From Lantana camara (taxonomy: Eukaryota; Streptophyta; Magnoliopsida; Lamiales; Verbenaceae): DNA of 64,000 nucleotides. A model generated the notes under the pieces. The model had not been told where the DNA came from, did no database searches, and was given only the letters and a program-made list of their open reading frames with translations. Location of the stretch: contig CM074858.1 of the NCBI GenBank assembly GCA_037501455.1, forward strand, positions 19,642,501 to 19,706,500. Reading direction: 5' to 3'. This document shows positions 48,501 to 57,649 of the stretch, piece by piece. Numbering within the stretch: position 1 is the first letter of the stretch; each line of letters begins with the position of its first letter. Both the position numbers and the translations under genes were made by a program.

Positions 48501-49132
48501 ATATGATTAGTCGTAAAGCCGAGTATTGCTCAGCTATTCACTTGTCCTTTTTGTGGAACTAACTCTAAATAAAACTTTGCTCGGGATTTATGACTTGCAT
48601 GTGCATGTTTTTATACATATGTATTGCTCCTGCTCACTCAGTCTTCAAGAGACTGGCCCTCTCCCTCCCCAATCTTTAAGTGCACAGGTTTGGCTTTGGA
48701 GTTTTGAGCTAGCTGGAGTTGTGTTGAGTTGAGTCAGTTAAGCTAAGTTAGAAGAGTCTGTGCACTCACCTATGTATTTGAATTGTATATGATTCGGCTT
48801 TGTAAGATTATGACGTTAAACCTTTATGTATTGGTTATTAAATTGCTTTGCCGGGCTTTGTTATGAATTAAAGAGGCCTGAGGTGCCCAAGTCTGCGTGT
48901 TTTATTTCTACAGGCCTGTGGCCAATGTATGTGCTTGATTTTAATTTTTCCACTACATTATGCTTTGTAGTTGGCTATATTTTTTTCAGGGTCTAAGTTC
49001 CGCCTAGCTTAGGAGATTTGTTTTGTTTGTCTCCCGTTCGCTATGGTTTGATACGGGTGCGGACTTCCCATTTCGTTACTCGTGTTGAGCCATAGTGCGG
49101 GGGATGTGGTGCCTCATGTGCGGGGTGCTACA
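45524..49132 (+). mobile_element. Solo LTR A1 with TGCCA target duplication
   Basis: A 3,609-bp LTR from tgtaacgccccaac to ggggtgctaca, flanked by tgcca at 45519-45523 and 49133-49137. It has a leader with 5' splice site TTCAAG|GTGAGTTT (46474), the dyad tetrad 46916-47043, ttttggccaaaaatc, a perfect hairpin CAGTCT-tcaag-AGACTG at 48639-48655, a putative 3' splice site tgcacag ending at 48687, ctagcttagg, and the gtgcgggggatgtgg end block. Confidence 0.93.
46916..47043. repeat. Dyad tetrad of LTR A1
   Basis: Four copies of GGTAGCG-GC-CGCGACC at 46916-46931, 46949-46964 (two changes), 46995-47010 and 47028-47043. Spacings are 33, 46 and 33 bp. The arms pair except at one A/C position that is the same in every copy. 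Confidence 0.88.
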
Positions 49133-49137
49133 TGCCA

Positions 49138-49272
49138 TGTCAGCGGGTCAGCCGCCACAGGGCGCCAAATGGCACGCCGCGTGGACGGTCAGGATCGTGC
49201 CACATCGCGATGATAAGCGGCCCAGTTTTGACCTTGGATGGACCGCGTTAAGAATGGGTCCGGTAGGGTCGG
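49138..49272 (+). other. GC-rich flank continuing the copia-like LTR
   Basis: Directly continues 45518 once A1 is removed (gcca then tgtcagcgggtcagccgcc). It includes a ggcgccaaatggcacg block. It ends at gtcgg, where LTR A2 starts. Confidence 0.6.
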
Positions 49273-52072
49273 TGTAACGCCCCAACTTTTTCGTGTTCTA
49301 GTATTACGTATGTGTTTATTAATTTGCGCAAATTAATTGGCTATAAGTGTTTTCTATATTGAAATTTCGTTATGTAATTGTTAAATATGTGATGAATTGA
49401 AATATATGAAATAATTGAATGGGAATTGATACGAATACTTGAACCACTTGGGCATGAATAACTTGTGTGCTCCCTAATTGTGCGTTTAAATTACTTAAGT
49501 ACCTAATTAATTGTTTATCATAATTACAATTTTGATTTTTAATTAATCTTTTTAATAATATGTATTTCATCATATTTTAATGAATATTTAAAATGGATTC
49601 TTAATTTTTAATTGAATTTTGAAATTTTATGAATTCTTGAATTATATGCATTTACATGGCAAGTTGCGTGCCGCTACTATATGAAATGAATTCGAAATTT
49701 CGTGAAAATTTAATATGTTGGAGATATGTGTGTCATGAACATGAATATATGCTCGTGTTACATTTTCGGATTCGTTTGATTGCGTTTTAAATTTATTTTG
49801 TGTTGTGGAACCAAATCGGGGGCTAACGGGCAATTAGCGCACCCTTGGTTCCGTATGTGATATCTTGAGCTTGGGAACTCAGAATCGAGTTCCGTCAACT
49901 TCGTTGGACTTGTATCGACGATTTGGGTTTAATGAACTTAGCCTCATATTTTTCTAAGACCATTTCGACCCCCGAAATTCACCAAAAAAATGTATCGGCC
50001 GCAAAACTGCCACACTTTGCCATTTAAATCATAACTTTCACCATACTTAATCAATCTAACCATGGTTGGATTTTTTTAGAGGCCTAACTCACCCCTCTAT
50101 CATCCCCTAATACCCCTAACCGAACCACACTCCACACACAAGAGAAAAACTCATCCAAACCCCTGACTTCCAGTCCCATTCTCGCCACCCCTCAAGCTTG
50201 GAGATTTTGGAGCTCAAATCTCTTCCATCTTCCATCCAATTCACACGGTGAGCTTAGGGTTGTAAAATACATTCATTAGGTGTCATTTTAAGCTATGCAT
50301 CCCCAATTATGAGCTTGTATTGATGGAGATTAAAGGGCATGAATGAATAGTAGGTTAAATGCATTTTGATGAGTTCTTGCATTCCTTTGCTTCTTTCCTT
50401 GAATTGATGAGTTATGTATGATCAATGTCACTTCTATGTATTAATTCCAAGCATATTCTTCATGGAAATTGATTGAAGTTCGAGCCACCATTGTTGAACC
50501 TCCATAAATGTGATGAGTGAGTAAATATATGCACCTCTTCCTTTCTCGATCCATCCTTGCTTTGCTGCTGTGTTCTTTGCTGCATTTCGCTGCTGTTATG
50601 GCTCGAGTTGAATTGATTCGTGAAAATTATAGAACGAACGAATATGGAACCTTCACATGTTAAACGTACTTGAACATATTGAGTGAAATTGCTTGATTTC
50701 ATGACTTCCCAACATCATTTTACTCCTTATGCATCTCATATCATATTTATCGCATGATGTGCGTCATATATAGCTCATTTGGAGTCTTGAGTCTCATGAG
50801 CACGTTATATTGTTCTTGGTACAGTTTTCTCCAGGGTGGAGATGCCGGGTTCCTAGGTTTTCCTCAAGCCTTCTTTTCTTCTTGGTATCGTTCGGTAAGG
50901 TGTAACAGGTGGGTTTCTCTACTATTTAGTTAGTTGACCCTATATACTTCCAATGTGTAAAGATTTCGGCCAAAATGTATTATAAGTATATAGAGTCGTT
51001 TGCAAGAGTCAATGATTTTAAGGTAGAAGCCTTCTTTTATAAACCTACCAAATGTTTTGGCGAGAATGAATGAATACACAGAATGGGGCCCAGGGACTTG
51101 ATGTGAGTGGCTATCCGGGGAGGTATGGGCCGACGGTGATCCCTCACATTAGTTCCAACCAATGAACGGCGTAACCGGACCTCGTTAGGAGTTAGCGAGG
51201 AATGGACGCTGAGTGCCATCTGGGGAGTCATGTAACCCCTTTTGGTCAATGCATGGATGGTTCGGGCCGATCACCCGGCCATCACCCGGAGGAAGAAGGT
51301 GTAAATGTTCATGAATGTGCACGAAAGAATGTAATGCATTAAAGAAAGAAAGAATGAATGAATGTTTAATGAATTACACAAGGTGTTGGTTGGAGATAAT
51401 GCACGCCCACTAGCCGGGCGACGAAAGACCTAATGAAAAATTTGTTGTTTTAATTCCTTTTGATGATTTCCTTATTTTACCCACTTGGGAAATGCTCTAA
51501 AACCTCATTTGGGATTATAACTTGCATGTCAATGTTTAAATATTGTCTTATATGATACTTATGCCCGTTTTATACCCACCAGTCTCCTATAGACTGAACC
51601 CGGTTTGTTTTCAGTTCATTTGCAGGTCTGGGAGTGCTAGGCGGGGTTCTGAGTTTGTCAAGTCTCATATTTATGTCTAAGTCACTTCATACGCACTTTG
51701 TACATCAGTTAGCTTATACAAGAATGTATATGTGGAAATGTTATATTTATCGAAATTCGGGAAAGTTTCTAGGGGTAATTTGAACTCGTACCTTATGATA
51801 TACGATTATGTATGAATTTTTGGGACTAGGAATCTATGTTAGTTGAACCCGTCATTATGATTGGTATGATTTCCGATTATATGCCCCGCTTCCGCAATTA
51901 CATTAATCGTGTTGGTTTTGTTTATTTGAGTTTCGTAGTTTAGTTCCCCCCTGGCATAGTAAGTGAGTGAGTCCCCGTTCGCTCTGAACTGGCACGTGTA
52001 TGGATTTCCCATTTCTTATACGGGTCAGGTCTGAGTGCAAGGGATGTGGCACCTTGTGTGTGGGGTGTTACA
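49273..52072 (+). mobile_element. LTR A2, 5' LTR of the tandem family A element
   Basis: A 2,800-bp LTR from tgtaacgccccaac to ggggtgttaca. It has a 5' splice site CACG|GTGAGC (50248), hairpin CAGTCT-cctat-AGACTG at 51580-51596, a putative 3' splice site ttgcag ending at 51625, then gctaggcgg. Compared with A3 it lacks the segment containing the GGTCGCG sites: sequence jumps from gctgttatg to gctcgagttgaattg near 50600. The gggactaggaatctatg...tagttgaacccgtca module is present once. Confidence 0.9.
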
Positions 52073-52080
52073 TCCTTCAG

Positions 52081-52092
52081 TGGTATCAGAGC
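52081..52092 (+). promoter_or_regulatory. Primer-binding site of family A
   Basis: tggtatcagagc, complementary to tRNA-iMet, 8 bp after the LTR end. The following ctcggttgc is repeated in the second copy as ccggttgt. Confidence 0.9.
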
Positions 52093-55057
52093 TCGGTTGC
52101 AAAACCGGTGTTTTCATGTCGTGATTGAGTCAGTCTAGGTCGTACGGCTTAGGAACTACGAGATAATGTGTGCATTGCATCGATCTTGAGTATAAAATTG
52201 CTTTCCCTTTTATCTTGTTGAATTTCCTGATGCAATCTTACATTGGATCAGTGCCTTTCTTGTTGAATACGTGGCATGAGCATGCACTAATCACATCCAT
52301 ATATCTTTGAAATGAGTTATGATTTATAGGTTATGAAGATACTATCAAACCACGACCAAGTTTCACTTTAACAACGCCCCATTGCAAGTTCTTTCTGAGG
52401 CATGGAAGGTAGGAAAGATGCACCGGGGAAGAATATAGAGAATTCGAGATATGTGGCCTTCCTAGATGGAGCTAGAGTTCAAAGGTTAGTATTCGGAATG
52501 GGAGGTTCGACTTTGGAGATGTAATGGTAGAGGGACATTTTGTGAAATAAGGGTTAATCGTGGGATGGTTGTGACTCAGAAGATCGATTTATGTAAATTT
52601 ACTACTTAGGGTGCTTTAATTGGATTCAACGGGATTGTTCAACCTAAGGAGTGGAGTGAATGAACCGTGAAAGTACTTTAGTTTGGGAATCGGATTTGGG
52701 TGCTCTGGATTTCGACTAAGATGGAAACGAGTCGGGAAGGGATTAGAAGGAGCCAAGTAACATGGTAACTCCATGTTCATGGAAGATGATAATGTTAAGG
52801 ACAGGATTTGAGTTCATTTCCCAAACCCAAGCTGAATTGTCGTGTTGTGAGGTTGAATTGGAAAATTTGGAGCAACAAATGGAAACGATAAAGAAAGGCA
52901 AGGACTCGTTGAAAGGAAATTACTTAAGTGTGAGCAATTAGAAAACAGGTTCACTTCACCAATTTAAACCCAGAAAGGACTAGCACGGGAATCTTGATCA
53001 CGATGATGATGAGAAGTAGGGTTTGGAATCACATTAGGGTTTAATTTTGTAAGAGAGTTCAGGCAATGTTGAAGGGTTGATTCTCGAGATGAAATTGGAT
53101 GCATAGGAATCACATTAGAAGATTTTGGAGATCAAGAAATTCCAATTCCGGACCGTGGAAAATATAAATTGACGTTCGAAGAGGCATAGGAATCTTGAAG
53201 ACCATGGGGAAAACAAGGAGGAATCAACATATCAATGGATGGCCGTGAGTAGAAAAACGAGGGTAAGCTGCCGAGCTAATGGCTTGCCATCTTGGTGACA
53301 GGTTCCAGATTGTCATAGCACGTGCATCATACTTTGCATCAAATTATTTAATTTTTCTTACTTATACTTGTGCGTGCATCCTTATTTGATTTCATTGCCT
53401 AAGGTGTTGCATATCAAATTGTTACAAGTGTGCCACGTACATCATCATTTTAACCTGATATGCATTTTAGTGTTTATTTGATAGGAAGTTCCTTCACCTC
53501 ATCTGTCAAGTATCATTCAACCAAGCCACATCCTAATTTAGATGAAAAGAAGTAATGGGGTTGCACATTACAAGAGAGATAACGTCAGGAAATAAAGAAC
53601 TTCAAGTAAGGAATAGGTTGATGGAAATAGATTTTGAACATCAAGAGAATTAGAAGAGAAGTTGAAAAGCAAAATATTCGCGTTGTTATTTTAGCTAAAA
53701 CCCTTTCTAATGAAAAAAAAGAAAAATTACTCATGAAGAATTTCGATGAAAGAAGGATTGATGGAGCTCGACATATAAAGGAAGGAATTTTAAGGGGGAG
53801 AGCACGACCAAGAGATAAATTGGAAACTTGAGGTTGTGCCCGAAGAAATATTTAGCAGGAACAACGAAAATGCAAATTAGGGAAGACCTGGATGCCCATA
53901 TGTTGGTGATCGGAACTGAATAAATCAGTTTTAATGGTTAAACTGTCAAAGTGAGAGCTTAGTTGCCAAATTCGGGCTGAAGATTTCCACGGGGTATAAA
54001 GGAGATGGTTCGTTGAGTATTTCTATGTATGGAATTCCGATTGAGAGATGATGGAATTGTGAGGGAGCTTCTGTGAACTCCTAAGTCAGTATCGACAAGA
54101 GAAACCGAATCAAGTTATCATGTAATGGGATGGTGTAAATAAAAATTAATTCAATTGGGTACTAAAGGGCTTTGGGCAATGTGTAACAAAGACAATATTA
54201 TTAAGGCGTCAGTGTTCCATGATAATTCGGAAGGAAACGTAAGAAGGGACCAAACCGAAAAGGGTGATCATAGGAGGATTCACATTAAATTTTGAAAATC
54301 ATCAAGAACGTTTTGTTTTCGATTAGAGAATTTCCGGGGCCTAATACTAAATATAACATTAAAGGATAAAGAGAGTGAAAAGATAACATGGACGGAAGAT
54401 AGGAAAGATTCGTGTTAAGATAGACCATAATAATAAATATCTCAAGGTCGGGATTGAATCGTCAAGATTGTAAAGAGTGGTTATCTCCAAGGATATGTTA
54501 GACTCCGATATGGGTAAAGATAGTAATTATGGACTTGATATCGGGACTGATGTGCTAAAGGTATACGGGGAGGTCAAAGCCCGGTTGCTTGAAAGCGTTG
54601 GTATGGCTGAAGAAAGATTATAGGGATTCATGACGGATCGAAGAAGACTAGAAGCAGTAAAAGTCAGAAGGGAATCAAGAATAAAATCCATAGAGGATCT
54701 ATCATCACTTCACCGGGGTACGCTAAAGGGATTAAAGACAAGTCATGCACTGAACTCGATTTCGGGGCAGATCATACATTGGACAACCAAACTCACACCT
54801 TCAATTTCGTTATCTCGGTGAACGGTACATGAACTATCCATGGTACGTGTAAACATGCGAATCTAATTCAAATAATTTTGATGCTATGTGCTTTAATTTC
54901 TTGTCTTGTTAAATTGCTTTGTATAATTGATAATTGACGTAAATGATACCTAATACCTACCCTTTTGAACCTTAAGTGATTTTAAATGTTGTAATTGATG
55001 TGAGATACTTTTCGTTGGTGATTGTTCTTTAATGTAACTGTTTCTTGTGGTGTGACT

Positions 55058-55250
55058 CGGGAGTATGGGAGACTCCCTTGTATTGTTGTTCGAGAGACGG
55101 GGTGCTTTCGTTGCTTGTAAGAGATGGGGATCCTCTTATTGTTGTTCGAGAGACGGGGTGCTCTCGTTGCTTGCGAGAGACGGGGTTCTCTCATTGTTGT
55201 TCGAGAGACGGGGTACTTTCCTTGTTGCCTGTGAGAGATAGGGCTCTCTC
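55058..55250 (+). repeat. Hairpin array of family A, 7 units
   Basis: Seven stem-loops, among them GGGAG/CTCCC, CGAGAG/CTCTCG, TAAGAG/CTCTTA and TGAGAG/CTCTC. They are separated by ttgttg or cttg linkers. Loops are mostly acggggt or atgggg. Paired changes between units preserve the stems. Confidence 0.87.
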
Positions 55251-55274
55251 CTTGTTGTTTTCGGGCAAGCAGTG

Positions 55275-55307
55275 AATCCGAGGGCGGATTTTTTTAAGGG
55301 GGAGAGA
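55275..55307 (+). promoter_or_regulatory. Pre-tract hairpin and polypurine tract of family A
   Basis: AATCCG-AGGG-CGGATT at 55275-55290, then a T run and aagggggagaga (55296-55307), then the LTR start at 55309. Confidence 0.85.
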
Positions 55308-55308
55308 T

Positions 55309-57084
55309 TGTAATGCCCCAACTTTTTCGTATTCTAGTATGACGTATGTGTTTACTAATTTACACGAATTAATTGGAAATAAGTGTTTTCTGTATTGAAA
55401 TTTTGGTATGTAATTGTTAAATATGTGATTAATTGAAATATATGAAACAATTGAATGGGAATTGATACGAATACTTGAACCACTTGCGCATGAATAACTT
55501 GTGTGCTCCCTAATTGCGCGTTTAAATTACTTAAGTACCTAATTAATTGTTTATCATAATTGTAATTTTGATTTTTAATTAATCTTTTTAATAATATGTA
55601 TTTCGTCATATTTTAATGAATATTTAAAATGGATTCTTAATTTTCAATTGAATTTTGAAATTTTATGAATTCTTGAACTATATGCATTTACGTGACAAGT
55701 TTTGTGTCGTTAGTATATGAAATGAATTCGAAATTTCGTGGAAATTTAATATATTGGAGATATGTGTGTCATGAGCATGTATATATGCTCGTGTTACATT
55801 TTCGGATTCGTTTGATTGCGTTTTAAATTTATTTTGTGTTGTGGAACCAAATCGGGGGCTAACGGGCAATTAGCGCACCCTTGGTTCCGTATGTGATATC
55901 TTGAGCTTGGAAACTCAGAATCGAGTTCCGTCAACTTCGTTGGACTTGTATCGATGATTTGGGTTTAATGAACTTAGCCTCATATTTTTCTAAGACCATT
56001 TGAACCCCCGAAATTCACCCAAAAAATGTATCGGCCGCAAAACTGCCACACTTTGCCATTTAAATCATAACTTTCACCATACTTAATCAATCTAACCATG
56101 GTTGGATTTTTTTAGAGACCTAACTCACCCCTCTATCATCCCCTAATACCCCTAACCGAACCACTCTCCACACACAAGAGAAAAACTCATCCAAACCCCT
56201 GACTTCCAGTCCCATTCTCGCCACCCCTCAAGCTTGGAGATTTTGGAGCTCAAATCTCTTCCATCTTCCATCCAATTCACAAGGTGAGCTTAGGGTTGTA
56301 AAATACATTCATTAGGTTTCATTTTAAGCTAGCATCCCCAATTATGATCTTGTATTCATGGAGATTAGAGGGCATGAATGAATAGTAGGTTAAATGCATT
56401 TTGACGAGTTCTTGTATTCCTTTGTTTTTTTCCTTGAAATGATGAGTTATATATGATCTATGTCACTTCTATGTATTAATTCCAAGCATGTTCTTTATGG
56501 AAATTGATTGAAATTCAACCACCATTGTTGAACCTCCTTGAATGTGATGAGTGAGTAAATATATGCTCCTCTTCCTTTCTCGATCCGTCCTTGCTTTGTT
56601 GCTGTGTTGTTTGTTGCATTTTGATGCTGTTATATGCTTCTTTTTGCTGCCTTTTATTGCTCCTTTGTGGCCTGGTTTGCTGCTGATGTGTTGAAGCTTT
56701 GGAGAGGACGAAACAGGGGTTGTTTTTCCCATTTCGCGACCTGCTGTGCAGAGTTAGTGCCCGCGACCAATATTGAAGCCAACTTCGACTTGTAGCTGCG
56801 GTGAAGGCTGGAGGAAATGGTGGTCGCGGGAACTGGTTTGGGGTCGCGGTCGTCTTCGGATGCTGCTTTGTGTGAAAATTGCAATTGTTTGTGTTGAGTG
56901 TGCATGCCTTTTGTGCATGTGTTTTGTGAGTTAATGCATGGTTTTATTGTTCTATTTCAGGCTGCATGTGTATGCATGCAAGATTTAATTTATGCATGAA
57001 GGTACATTAAATGTTGATTGTTATCTTAATTTATATATATATATATATATATATAATGAAATATGAAATCAAAATATGCTTTGG
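55309..57084 (+). mobile_element. LTR A3, segment 1
   Basis: Start (tgtaatgcccc) to the mitochondrial insertion. It is highly similar to A2 up to about 56630, including the leader and 5' splice site ACAAG|GTGAGC at 56284. It then has sequence missing from A2 that includes CGCGACC at 56735-56741 and 56762-56768 and GGTCGCG at 56822-56828 and 56842-56848, a rearranged relative of the dyad tetrad. It ends in a TA microsatellite (57036-57056) and a short AT-rich stretch. Confidence 0.85.
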
Positions 57085-57535
57085 GAGTGTGAGATAGGCA
57101 GACGGGGAGTACGCAGCCGAACAACCGCAGGGGCTTCCAGCAGTGATAGCTGAACTAACCAGATGGCCGCCCAAAAAAACCTGGAGCTGACATAACAATT
57201 GAAATCAGAAATCAAAGTCAGGCCCCGGCTATTCGAAAAAGGCACCGTTGGTGTTAAAGGGAGAACTGCGAGGAGCCAACCGTACTACGAGAGGACTGGG
57301 TTGGGCCAACCTATGGTCTACCGGTTGTTATGCCAATAGCAACGCCGGGCAGCTAAGTTGGTATGGAAGAACTGCTGCGCAGCGGGAAATCCTTTTCTAT
57401 ACAAGCTCTGGTGGATTTCTACGTCTTTCCAAGGAAGAATTTGCACTTCAAAGAGGTGGGACTCTCCTTCCTTTGACCAAGGCGGTTCAGAGAATGAGGA
57501 GAAAGTCTTCCCATCCCAGGATCCTAGTTCTACTA
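57085..57535 (+). pseudogene. rrn26: Nuclear copy of mitochondrial 26S rRNA 3' end (NUMT)
   Basis: About 450 bp of large-subunit rRNA, 3' domain. The sarcin-ricin loop region is at 57281-57296 (cgtactacgagaggac). It is followed by the conserved accggttgttatgccaatag and cgccgggcagctaag, which line up with the last helices of bacterial-type 23S rRNA. Upstream, aaccagatggccgcccaaaa and the purine-rich insert before the loop match what I recall of plant mitochondrial 26S rather than chloroplast 23S. Small deletions relative to a functional rRNA are visible, for example in the stem around ctgctgcgcagcggg. It is surrounded by retrotransposon DNA and flanked on both sides by TA microsatellite, so it is an inserted, non-functional fragment. 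Confidence 0.88.
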
Positions 57536-57649
57536 AATGTGTATATATATATATATAGAATGCATGCAGTTTGTGTACGTGTGTATATAGGATATAATGG
57601 ATGCATGAATTGTATGAGTGTCGCATGATTTTAATGCATGCATATAGTG
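57536..57649 (+). mobile_element. LTR A3, short segment between NUMT and solo LTR D
   Basis: TA repeat then a cgcatgattttaatgcatgc stretch, ending in tagtg (57645-57649), the left target duplication of solo LTR D. I assign it to A3 or to NUMT-associated filler. No independent landmark. Confidence 0.5.

Larger units (their letters stand above)
52073..55308 (+). mobile_element. Internal region of family A, non-coding
   Basis: A 3.2-kb region between A2 and A3. It begins with the primer-binding site and ends with a hairpin array, pre-tract hairpin and polypurine tract. The longest frames here are short, and I see no gag, protease, RT or integrase phrases. A partial second copy begins at 62385. 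By layout it is a non-autonomous LARD-like element. The gtgaacggtacat block at about 54820 matches equivalents in C and G. Confidence 0.85.
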
